From Micromonospora carbonacea (GTDB lineage: Bacteria > Actinomycetota > Actinomycetes > Mycobacteriales > Micromonosporaceae), in the NCBI RefSeq assembly GCF_014205165.1, contig NZ_JACHMZ010000001.1:5872501-5936500 (forward strand): DNA of 64,000 bases. The letters run 5' to 3'. The notes under the pieces are model-generated. The model searched no databases. It was not told the DNA's origin and saw only the letters and a list, made by a program, of their open reading frames with translations. Below, piece after piece: positions 1 to 6,203 of this stretch (position 1 is its first letter; the number at the start of each line of letters is the position of its first letter). The translations under genes and the position numbers were made by a program.

Positions 1-740
1 AGCAGGTCGAGGTGCGGGTCGACGAGCCCGTGGCCGACGAGGCCGGGCTGCGGGCGCTCGGCATCGACGTCGGGGACTTCGTGGCGTTCCTGCCGAATCC
101 GACGATCACCCCGAGCGGGTACGTCAAGTCCCGGCACCTGGACGACAAGGCCGGGGTCGCGGCGGTGCTGACCGCGTTCAAGGCGATGGTCGACGCGGGC
201 GTCACCCCGGCGGTGACCGCGCACCTGCTGGTGACGGTCACCGAGGAGATCGGGCACGGGGCGAGCCACGGCCTCGACCCGGACGTCGCCGAGATCGTCT
301 CCGTGGACGCCGCGGTGGTCGCCCCCGGGCAGCAGTCCCGGGAGAACGCGGCCACCCTGGCCATGGGCGACGGGGTGGGCCCGTTCGACTACCACCTGAC
401 CCGCAACCTCGCCTCGATCGCCCGCGAGCACGGGGTGGACCTGGTGCGCGACGTCTTCGAGTTCTACCGCTCGGACGTGGCGGCGGCGGTGGAGGCGGGC
501 GCGCACGCCCGGGTGGCGCTGCTCGGCTTCGGGGTCGACGCCACCCACGGCCACGAGCGCACCCACCTCGACGGGCTGGGCCACCTCACCCAGTTGCTCT
601 GCCTCTACCTCCAGAGCGACCTGGTGTTCCCCGAGTGGGACGCCGAGCCCGAGGGCGACCTGGCCGACTTCCCGTCGCTGGCGGTGCAGCCGGCCAGCGA
701 GGAGGGCCCGCGCGAGGGCCCCATCGGCATCGCCGACTGA
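1..740 (+). CDS. M42-family metallopeptidase, 3' part (5' end outside window)
   Basis: The frame is open from base 3 through the window edge, so the gene is truncated upstream; the GTG at 12 is probably internal. About 245 residues are visible, and M42 aminopeptidases are usually near 350, so roughly the first 100 are missing. Seen: a metal-bridging block SRHLDDKAGVA, the catalytic acidic pair in TEEIG, a VDAAV metal-ligand block, and a late HGHERTH segment fitting the last zinc-binding His. By family it should be a cytosolic di-zinc aminopeptidase or deacylase; the substrate cannot be read from the sequence. The acidic, proline-rich tail after about residue 200 is probably disordered. Confidence 0.8.
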   Translation, partial: QVEVRVDEPVADEAGLRALGIDVGDFVAFLPNPTITPSGYVKSRHLDDKAGVAAVLTAFKAMVDAGVTPAVTAHLLVTVTEEIGHGASHGLDPDVAEIVSVDAAVVAPGQQSRENAATLAMGDGVGPFDYHLTRNLASIAREHGVDLVRDVFEFYRSDVAAAVEAGAHARVALLGFGVDATHGHERTHLDGLGHLTQLLCLYLQSDLVFPEWDAEPEGDLADFPSLAVQPASEEGPREGPIGIAD

Positions 741-804
741 CCGCTCCGGCAGCGCCCGTCGGGGCCGCTCCGGCAGCGCCCGTCGGGGCCGCCCCGGCAG
801 CGCC
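741..804. repeat. 24-nt tandem repeat, 2.7 units
   Basis: Starting directly after the M42 stop codon, a 24-nt unit beginning CCGCTCCGGCAGCGCCCG is perfectly repeated at 741-764 and 765-788, with a diverged partial third unit at 789-804. It is noncoding and GC-rich, and may be a slippage-prone relic near the end of the transcript. Confidence 0.7.
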
Positions 805-847
805 GGCAGCGCCGGCCGACCGTGCCTGAGCCGCTGGTCGAAATCCG

Positions 848-877
848 TTGCCGACGCCCCCGGGGAGTGGATAGCGT
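848..877 (+). promoter_or_regulatory. Predicted sigma-70-type promoter for the rnz leader
   Basis: TTGCCG at 848-853 and TAGCGT at 872-877 are separated by 18 nt, close to the actinobacterial housekeeping pattern TTGNCN/TANNNT. Transcription would start near 883-886, just ahead of the strong AAAGGAGG at 891-898, giving a 5' UTR of about 250 nt before rnz. Confidence 0.5.
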
Positions 878-908
878 GGCGGTACACGGGAAAGGAGGTG
901 GTCCAGAC

Positions 909-947
909 TTGTATAGCAATCGGACTCGTGAGGTGGCTGTCCGCTAG
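909..947 (+). CDS. Putative 12-residue leader peptide upstream of rnz
   Basis: A TTG-initiated ORF at 909 encodes MYSNRTREVAVR and stops at TAG (945-947). The ribosome-binding site is unusually strong for this genome: AAAGGAGG at 891-898, with 10 nt between its end and the TTG. An overlapping GTG at 898 would give a 22-residue alternative, VVQTC..., but it lies inside the Shine-Dalgarno. Position just after a predicted promoter and just before a folded UTR argues for a regulatory leader rather than a functional protein. I cannot confirm translation from sequence alone. Confidence 0.5.
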   Translation: MYSNRTREVAVR

Positions 948-970
948 CCGCTGTCCTCGACAGTGAGAAC

Positions 971-1111
971 CTGCCCGCCGCGAGGCGGGTGCACGATCGT
1001 CGAGACCGTGTGGCAGCGGTGCGGCGAAACCACGACAGCCACCCGACCCCCGGGGTGCCGGCCAAGTCCAGCCGGCCCGTGCGCGAGCACGGAAGCCCCG
1101 GGGGTCGCTTC
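971..1111 (+). promoter_or_regulatory. Structured 5' UTR element before rnz
   Basis: Several hairpins follow one another. CCCGCC/GGCGGG with a GCGA tetraloop lies at 974-989, GTGGC/GCCAC enclosing an inner GGT/ACC at 1010-1042, GCCGGC/GCCGGC at 1057-1076, and GAAGC/GCTTC at 1092-1111. Together with the leader ORF this resembles a cis-acting RNA (attenuator, protein-binding leader or processing site) controlling RNase Z. No known riboswitch class is recognised. GC-rich DNA makes short hairpins common, so the GNRA tetraloop stem is the most convincing part. Confidence 0.4.
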
Positions 1112-1134
1112 ATGTATCCGCCGGGGAGAGCGCC

Positions 1135-2064
1135 GTGTCCATGCGTGAACTGGTGGTGCTCGGGACGGCCAGCCAGACCCCGACCCGGGCGCGCAACCAC
1201 AACGGGTACGTGCTGCGCTGGGACGACGAGGTGATCCTCTTCGACCCGGGCGAGGGCAGCCAGCGGCAGCTCCTGCACACCGGCGTCACCGCCACCGACC
1301 TGACCCGGATCTGCGTCACCCACTTCCACGGCGACCACTGCCTCGGGCTGCCCGGCACCATCCAGCGGCTGTCGCTGGACCGGGTCCCGCGCCCGGTGGC
1401 GGTGCACTTCCCGGCCGGCGGGGCCGACTACTTCGCCCGGCTGCGGCACGCCAGCTCCTTCCACGAGACCGCCGAGCTGGCCGTCGAACCGATCAGCGCC
1501 GACGGGCAGCGGGTCTCCCTGCGCGGCGGCGTCCTGGAGGCCCGCCGGCTGCGGCACCCCATCGAGACGTACGGCTACCGGCTCGTCGAGCCGGACGGCT
1601 GCCGGATGCTGCCGCAGCGGCTGGCCGCGTACGGGATATCCGGCCCGGCCGTCGGCGAGCTGCTGCGCGCCGGCCACCTCGACGTCGGCGGGCGGCGCGT
1701 CACCCGCGACGAGGTGAGCGTGACCCGCCCCGGGCAGCGGTTCGCGTTCGTGATGGACACCGGGCTCTGCGACAACGTGTACGCCCTCGCCGAGCACGCC
1801 GACCTGCTGGTCATCGAGTCGACGTTCCTGGCGAGCGAGGCCGCGCTCGCCGCCGAGGTCGGGCACCTCACCGCCGGTCAGGCCGCTCAGGTGGCGGCCG
1901 AGTCGGGGGTACGCACGCTGGTGCTCACCCACTTCTCCCAGCGCTACGGCGACGCCCGGCGCTTCGCCGACGAGGCCCGCGAGCACTTCGCCGGTGAGCT
2001 GGTCGTCGCCGAGGACCTGACGACCGTCCCGGTGCCGCCCCGGCGGGTACCCTCGGCCGGGTGA
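1135..2064 (+). CDS. rnz: Ribonuclease Z (tRNA 3'-processing endonuclease)
   Basis: This is a metallo-beta-lactamase-fold protein of 309 aa, the normal length of the short (bacterial) form. The histidine motif [10 protein letters not shown] lies at residues 62-71, with later ligands in FVMDTG and [16 protein letters not shown] near the N-terminus is also family-typical. The enzyme cuts tRNA precursors after the discriminator base so that CCA can be added, which fits the tRNA-Leu in this window that lacks an encoded CCA. Start: GTG 1135 follows GGGGAG at 1122-1127; ATG 1141 two codons later is an alternative. Translationally coupled to the next gene by a 4-nt overlap. Confidence 0.95.
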   Translation: MSMRELVVLGTASQTPTRARNHNGYVLRWDDEVILFDPGEGSQRQLLHTGVTATDLTRICVTHFHGDHCLGLPGTIQRLSLDRVPRPVAVHFPAGGADYFARLRHASSFHETAELAVEPISADGQRVSLRGGVLEARRLRHPIETYGYRLVEPDGCRMLPQRLAAYGISGPAVGELLRAGHLDVGGRRVTRDEVSVTRPGQRFAFVMDTGLCDNVYALAEHADLLVIESTFLASEAALAAEVGHLTAGQAAQVAAESGVRTLVLTHFSQRYGDARRFADEAREHFAGELVVAEDLTTVPVPPRRVPSAG

Positions 2065-2570
2065 CGATCACTCTCCGCCACGCCACCGTCGACGACCTAC
2101 GTGCCGTGGGGGCGCTGCACCAGCGTTCCCGGGTGGCGGCGTACTCGTCGTTCCTGCCGGCGGAGGCCCTCGCGGACCCGACGGAGGAGGCGATGGGGTG
2201 GTACTGGGTGGAGCGGTGGACCTGGGAGCGCGACGACCACCTGATGACCATCGCCGAGCGTGACGGCCGGCTGGTCGGCTTCAGCTACGTGGGCCCGGAC
2301 GACGCGGGCGACCCGGCGACCGGGCTGCTCAACGCCATCCACCTCGAACCCGCCGAGCGGGGCCGGGGCACCGGCCGGGCGCTGATGGACGACGCGCTGG
2401 CCACCATGCGCGACCGGGGCCGGACGCGGGCGGTGCTGTGGGTGCTGGCGGGCAACGCGCCGGCCCGGCGCTTCTACGAGCGGGGCGGCTGGCAGCCCAC
2501 CGGCGAGCGCCGGGAGGAGCTGATCGGCACCGCCCTGACCCCCCAGCTCCGCTACGCCCGCGCTGTGTAA
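2061..2570 (+). CDS. GNAT-family N-acetyltransferase
   Basis: The 169-aa single-domain protein fits the GCN5-related acetyltransferase fold. Residues about 91-115 contain the acetyl-CoA loop (hydrophobic strand NAIHLEP followed by [10 protein letters not shown]), and the C-terminal segment [13 protein letters not shown] is the usual motif B region. The substrate is unknown. GTG 2061 overlaps the rnz stop as GTGA, indicating translational coupling and one operon. Its TAA stop codon is formed by the first bases of the palindromic repeat that starts at 2567, so the extreme C-terminus (...RARAV) may have been set by that element. Confidence 0.88.
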   Translation: MTITLRHATVDDLRAVGALHQRSRVAAYSSFLPAEALADPTEEAMGWYWVERWTWERDDHLMTIAERDGRLVGFSYVGPDDAGDPATGLLNAIHLEPAERGRGTGRALMDDALATMRDRGRTRAVLWVLAGNAPARRFYERGGWQPTGERREELIGTALTPQLRYARAV

Positions 2571-2619
2571 GGAAGGGCCCCCTGTTAACGCATACGGTAG
2601 AGAAGGGTTCCCCTCTCAC
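2567..2619. repeat. Dispersed palindromic repeat, copy 1
   Basis: The left arm GTAAGGAAGGGCCCCC followed by TGTTAACGCAT matches copies 3 and 6 closely; the right arm (GAAGGGTTCCCCTCTCAC) is degenerate. It begins inside the GNAT stop codon. See copies at 6146, 24710, 40363, 49758 and 52677. Confidence 0.85.
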
Positions 2620-2839
2620 CCTCGCCCCGAGCGCGCCGCCAGGCGGCCAAGCTAGAGGCGTACGTGGTGACGGCGAGCGGGCCGCCGACGGACCCCGGTG
2701 CGCCGGTCCAGCCGCTCCTTCCGTATCCGGAGCGCAGTACCTTGGGGTTCATCGGATCGCCGATCGCTTCCTTCAGTTCAGCGCCTGCCGACATTAGGCT
2801 GTGCTCGCCCTCGCGGAACGTGCCGGAGGAAGGGGCATT
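2620..2839. other. Intergenic stretch before the CRISPR leader; no supported gene
   Basis: Short ORFs exist on both strands (for example 2664-2849 forward), but none has a ribosome-binding site, recognisable domain or coupling to a neighbour. I see no cas gene remnant here that I could defend. Confidence 0.5.
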
Positions 2840-2911
2840 TGGCAGATGATCTTGCGCAGCAAAGTGAAGGAAAACGAGGAAGTTGATCTTTAGAACCGCA
2901 GGTCAAGAAGT
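2840..2911 (+). promoter_or_regulatory. Probable CRISPR leader
   Basis: These roughly 70 nt are clearly AT-richer than the surroundings, with runs such as AAAGTGAAGGAAAACGAGG and TTGATCTTTAG, and end in ACCGCAGGTCAAGAAGT directly against the first repeat. Repeat degeneration lies at the opposite end of the array, which also places the leader here. It should contain the array promoter and the integration-guiding sequence, by analogy with type I-E leaders. Confidence 0.65.
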
Positions 2912-3916
2912 CTGCTCCCCGCGCACGCGGGGGTGATCCCGGCGTGTTGACCGAGAAGATCAAGGCGGGCGTCCTGCTCCCCGCGCACGCGGGGGTGATC
3001 CGGAGGCGAACCGGCGATGACCATCCCCGACCTCCTGCTCCCCGCGCACGCGGGGGTGATCCCGCGACAAGCGAATCAGCGGGCGCGGACGGGCCCTGCT
3101 CCCCGCGCACGCGGGGGTGATCCCGCCACCACCACCGAGCGGGCCCTCGTCGCCAACTGCTCCCCGCGCACGCGGGGGTGATCCCCGAGGCCGCCTCTTC
3201 TTCCTCCGGGTGCCCGTCTGCTCCCCGCGCACGCGGGGGTGATCCCGTACGAGTCGTACTGCGCGGCGGGCCAGGGCTCTGCTCCCCGCGCACGCGGGGG
3301 TGATCCCGATCGCCTCAGCGGCCGGACGGTGCGTGCTGCCTGCTCCCCGCGCACGCGGGGGTGATCCCAGGATGCTTTTTCCCGAGCCGGTGCCGCACGA
3401 CTGCTCCCCGCGCACGCGGGGGTGATCCGATCGGCCACACCGACGGCCGGTTCACCGACCCCTGCTCCCCGCGCACGCGGGGGTGATCCCGATGGCGACC
3501 GGCTGGGCGCTGAACGCGAACGCTGCTCCCCGCGCACGCGGGGGTGATCCCCGATCGCGTGATGATCTCGATCGTGCCTGGCGCTGCTCCCCGCGCACGC
3601 GGGGGTGATCCGATCCACCGCCGGCTTCTGCTGGGCGCGGTCGGCTGCTCCCCGCGCACGCGGGGGTGATTCCGCGCGCCGGCGAGCCGGGTCGAACACG
3701 GCGCCCTGCTCCCCGCCCACGCGGGGGTGATCCTGAGCGTGAATCGGCGCTCCGCCTCCGTGCGCACTGCTCCCCGCGCACGCGGGGGTGATCCCTCATG
3801 TGCACGTCGTACGCGGAGGGGGTGTAGCTGCTCCCCGCGCACGCGGCGGTGATCCCACACCGCCCGCCACCGTCTTGTTGGCCAGGGCCTGCTCCCCGCG
3901 CACGCGGGGGTGATCC
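2912..3916 (+). CRISPR. CRISPR array, type I-E-like, 17 repeats and 16 spacers
   Basis: The 28-nt repeat starts CTGCTCCCCGCG, has the palindromic core CCCCGCGCACGCGGGG and ends GGTGATCC. Repeats begin at 2912, 2974, 3035 and then every 61 nt to 3889; spacers are 33 nt (the first is 34). The core matches the type I-E repeat style common in actinobacteria, and the GTGATCC end would form the crRNA 5' handle, so the sense strand is plus. Changes from consensus lie toward the right end: GATT at the end of the 3645 repeat, a C for G in the 3706 repeat loop side, and GCGGCGG in the 3828 repeat. No cas genes occur in this window, so the array is distant or orphan. Confidence 0.97.
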
Positions 3917-4074
3917 GGCGCAGAGGCCGGCGCAGGTCTTCGACCTGGACTGCTTCGCACGTGGACCGATTCCAAACGCGGCGGTCCGCCGAACCCGTCC
4001 AGGCCGCACCGGACCAGCCCGGACGGCCGGGAGCCGCACGGCCGCGCAGGCGACGAGCCGTACTCCCAGACGAC

Positions 4075-4107
4075 GAAGGTCCCCAGCCTCACACGCTGGG
4101 GACCTTC
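4075..4107 (-). terminator. Terminator hairpin after the DUF397 gene
   Basis: A perfect 13-bp stem GAAGGTCCCCAGC/GCTGGGGACCTTC (4075-4087 and 4095-4107) with a 7-nt loop sits 18 nt beyond the DUF397 stop. It has no T-tract on the leftward strand, as is usual in high-GC actinobacteria. It also separates the CRISPR array from the regulator cassette. Confidence 0.75.
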
Positions 4108-4124
4108 GGCGGCGTTCGGGGGAA

Positions 4125-4319
4125 TCAGCCCAGCGGGCTGCTCTTCTTCGCCAGGTCGACGAAAGACTGCCAGGTGCCGGGGGTGAAGCGGAGGGTGCCG
4201 CCGTCACGGTCCTTGGTGTCGCGCACCAGCACGACGCCCGGCATGTTGTCCGCGACCTCGACGCAGGACCCGCCGTTGCCGCCGGACCTGGTCGACTTCC
4301 GCCACTGCGGGGTCGTCAT
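4125..4319 (-). CDS. DUF397 domain protein (Scr1 partner)
   Basis: The 64-aa protein begins MTTPQWRKSTRSGGNGGSC and continues VEVADN...VLVRDTKD...LRFTPGTWQSFV, the full pattern of the short actinobacterial DUF397 family. I chose ATG 4319 because it overlaps the upstream regulator's stop as ATGA; ATG 4328 would add three residues. DUF397 proteins are normally encoded next to Scr1-type helix-turn-helix regulators and have been proposed to antagonise them in an antitoxin-like pair. That role is family knowledge, not something shown here. A strong hairpin follows at 4075-4107. Confidence 0.9.
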   Translation of the reverse strand: MTTPQWRKSTRSGGNGGSCVEVADNMPGVVLVRDTKDRDGGTLRFTPGTWQSFVDLAKKSSPLG

Positions 4320-5116
4320 CGACTCCATGACTTGGCCACCTCCTTGATCAGTTCGATGGACTGCCGGCGGGAAAGCGCCTCGTTCCGCACGATTTCCCAC
4401 GTCTTCGCGAGCCTAGCAACGTCGGCGGGCGCATCGACGATCTGCGCGTTGAGCTGGTTGTCCGCGTGCGCCACCCGCGCGCCGTCGGGCAGCTCGGCGA
4501 TGATGAACTGGCCGGCCAGCCCCAGGTACATGCCGGCGTCGACGGGCACGACGTGCACCTGGACGTGTTCCCGCATCGATTGTTCGGCAAGGTGGTCGAG
4601 CTGTTCCGCCATGAGCCCCGGCTGATCGAGCACGGGTCGGCGCAGCACGCTCTCGTCCACCACTGCGATGAACTGCGGTGGGCGCTCGCGCTCCAGGATC
4701 TCCTGCCGGTTGAGCCTGGACGCGACGATCCGCTCCACCTCGTCGGCGGTGAACCGCCCGCCCGCGAGCGTCGCCCGCGCGTACCGCTCGGTTTGGAGCA
4801 AACCCGGGAGGTACGACAGCTCGAACCAGCGCAGCGTGGTCGCGTCGCGCTCGAACTCGATCCATTCGCGCAGCCAGACCGGCTCGGCGTCCAGTTTGGC
4901 CAGTTCGCGGAGCATCCGACCGAACCGGTCACCGAGCTGGTAGTGCTCGTCGACCGCCTTCATGTACTCCTTCGTCGGCGGGCGTCCCCCCGTCTCGACG
5001 GAGCTGACATGCGAGCCGGAGTAACCGATGGACCGGCCGAACTCTTCCTGGCTGGTCCCGAGTGACGCTCGGAACAGTCGCAGCTCCCCGAGCACGTAGT
5101 TCGTGGCAGTGCCCAT
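4316..5116 (-). CDS. Scr1-family helix-turn-helix regulator (XRE HTH plus DUF5753)
   Basis: The protein has 266 aa. An XRE-type helix-turn-helix covers residues about 8-60, with SQEEFGRSIGYSGSHVSSVE as the recognition region. The remainder is a DUF5753-like domain containing WIEFERDA, the LPGLLQTERYA motif and RQEILER. This architecture is typical of Scr1 regulators found in many copies in Streptomyces and Micromonosporaceae, often linked to development or secondary metabolism. It forms an overlapping pair with the DUF397 gene and is divergent from the three small ORFs at 5347-6150, so the 230-nt gap between them is the likely control region. Confidence 0.9.
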   Translation of the reverse strand: MGTATNYVLGELRLFRASLGTSQEEFGRSIGYSGSHVSSVETGGRPPTKEYMKAVDEHYQLGDRFGRMLRELAKLDAEPVWLREWIEFERDATTLRWFELSYLPGLLQTERYARATLAGGRFTADEVERIVASRLNRQEILERERPPQFIAVVDESVLRRPVLDQPGLMAEQLDHLAEQSMREHVQVHVVPVDAGMYLGLAGQFIIAELPDGARVAHADNQLNAQIVDAPADVARLAKTWEIVRNEALSRRQSIELIKEVAKSWSR

Positions 5117-5285
5117 CCGTCCCCCAGTTTCGGCTCGTCCTCGTCGGCGTGTCCCGCACGCCCGCCCGGTCGGGCCGCTGACCTGCGCGGACCGAGCGAG
5201 CGCGTATCGAGAGTAACGACGCTCTCACCAGACTGTCACCACGCGGATTCGCTTTCGGCCCGGAGGCGGAGGCGAGTTCTGCGCC

Positions 5286-5322
5286 GGGGGTCGCCCGGTC
5301 CTTCCGCGAGCCGGCGACCCCC
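5286..5322 (+). promoter_or_regulatory. Hairpin in the 5' UTR of the small-ORF operon
   Basis: A perfect 10-bp stem GGGGGTCGCC/GGCGACCCCC (5286-5295, 5313-5322) ends 24 nt before the ATG at 5347 and just ahead of the ribosome-binding site GAGGAGGAAAGG. It may be an attenuator, an mRNA-stabilising 5' stem or a regulator-binding inverted repeat. The rest of 5117-5346 shows no clear promoter or gene. Confidence 0.4.
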
Positions 5323-5346
5323 GCCTACACCACGAGGAGGAAAGGA

Positions 5347-5634
5347 ATGAGCCCTGAACGGGGACAGGCGTCGAGAGTGAACCCGCTGGTCACCGCCGGC
5401 GACGTGCTCACCCTCCAACCGTGTGACTACTGCATCGGGCAGACGGTGCTGTCGTTGCAGGTCACCTACGTTCCTCGGTACGCGAACTTCCTGGCGTCGC
5501 GGTGGGTGCGGCTCGAAGGGCTGGAGCTGCGCCCCGACGGAACGCCGTGGCGCGAGCGAGTCGTGATGGTCCGGGTGCAGGCCATCATCGACGCCCCGAC
5601 GGCCCGCCCGGGGCCCGAGACGCGGGAGCGGTGA
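5347..5634 (+). CDS. Small hypothetical protein, first of three coupled ORFs
   Basis: The 95-aa product has no family I can name. It carries CDYCIG near residue 26 and a strand-rich middle (VLSLQVTYVPRY...WVRLEGLELRPDG) that looks like a small beta-sheet domain. It has a very good Shine-Dalgarno (GAGGAGGAAAGG) 2-3 nt before the ATG. The next ORF starts within its stop codon (TGATG), so the two are translationally coupled. Context beside a Scr1/DUF397 pair suggests a regulated accessory role, but no function can be assigned. Confidence 0.65.
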   Translation: MSPERGQASRVNPLVTAGDVLTLQPCDYCIGQTVLSLQVTYVPRYANFLASRWVRLEGLELRPDGTPWRERVVMVRVQAIIDAPTARPGPETRER

Positions 5635-5903
5635 TGGCCCCACACCCACCGAGGTACGCGGGCGGCCCGTGCTTCGTCTGCGGCGCGCCGTGGCCGTGCT
5701 TCGAGCGGCAGTTGTCGACTCTCGTGGAGTTCGCCGGCCGGGGCGAACTGCTCGTGGCATACATGGGTGACTGGTACCGCCTGGGGGTCGAGGAACGCCA
5801 GCGGCGCGGTCTGCCACCCGACCCGGGCATGGAGCTGCGGCACCTGGGGTGGCTCGACATGGTCCTGCCCGCGCAGGGCGAACAGCGCAGCGGTGATGTC
5901 TGA
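5634..5903 (+). CDS. Small Cys-containing hypothetical protein
   Basis: The 89-aa protein starts at the ATG sharing one base with the previous stop. Residues about 10-20 read PCFVCGAPWPCFE, three cysteines within ten positions, suggesting a metal-binding knuckle (zinc possible). The rest is unremarkable (LVEFAGRGELLVAYMGDWYRLGVEE). It overlaps the next ORF by 8 nt. An in-frame start at 5502 would extend it, but that region is coding in the preceding gene's frame. No known family is recognised. Confidence 0.65.
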   Translation: MAPHPPRYAGGPCFVCGAPWPCFERQLSTLVEFAGRGELLVAYMGDWYRLGVEERQRRGLPPDPGMELRHLGWLDMVLPAQGEQRSGDV

Positions 5904-6150
5904 GGCCGCGCCGCCCAGAAGGCCGATGCCAGGCGGCCTGAGGCCGATGCCAGGCGACCTTCTGCACGTCACCCGCGCCGCCAGCGTCCAGTTCGTGCGG
6001 CCGATCTTCTTCCGCGTCATCCGCGTTCACGACGACTGGCACACCTACCAGGGCTGGCTCTGGCTCGACGGCTGCCGCTGCCAAGGCCGGTGCGGAGCGG
6101 GCGGGGGCCGAACGCTGGCCTCGCCCGCTCCGCACCGGCGGCGGCGTTAA
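5896..6150 (+). CDS. Small hypothetical protein, third of the coupled ORFs
   Basis: The 84-aa protein starts at ATG 5896, overlapping the previous gene. Its core (FVRPIFFRVIRVHDDWHTYQGWLWLDGCRCQGRC) is aromatic and strand-like with three Cys. The N-terminus contains a short duplication, RPMPGGL-RPMPGDL, produced by the repeated DNA word GCCGATGCCAGGCG. The arginine-rich tail ends at a TAA lying inside palindromic repeat copy 2, so the last residues may have been defined by that element. No function is recognised; the three-gene set looks like a conserved cassette rather than independent genes. Confidence 0.6.
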   Translation: MSEAAPPRRPMPGGLRPMPGDLLHVTRAASVQFVRPIFFRVIRVHDDWHTYQGWLWLDGCRCQGRCGAGGGRTLASPAPHRRRR

Positions 6151-6199
6151 TAAGGGGCCCTTCCGCTACCGAAAGCGTTAACAAGGTGCCCTTCCTTAC
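6146..6199. repeat. Dispersed palindromic repeat, copy 2
   Basis: The element reads GTTAATAAGGGGCCCTTCCG, then CTACCGAAAGCGTTAACAAG, then GTGCCCTTCCTTAC. It fills the gap between two convergent genes: the forward small ORF stops inside it and the reverse cbs stop lies 5 nt beyond it. It is the same family as the copies at 2567, 24710, 40363, 49758 and 52677, in the orientation of copies 4 and 5. Confidence 0.9.
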
Positions 6200-6203
6200 A
6201 GCT

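Noticed and set aside
586..1986. 466-codon reverse ORF opposite rnz
   Set aside because: High-GC antisense shadow with low-complexity Ala/Arg/Gly content; rnz on the other strand has all catalytic motifs.
2664..2849. 61-codon ORF between repeat copy 1 and the CRISPR leader
   Set aside because: No ribosome-binding site, no family resemblance, and overlaps the probable CRISPR leader.
2778..4207. Long reverse-strand ORFs across the CRISPR array with repeated RGEQ / SPPRARGA peptides
   Set aside because: They are translations of the regularly spaced repeats; no start signal or domain, and the periodic spacer structure explains them fully.
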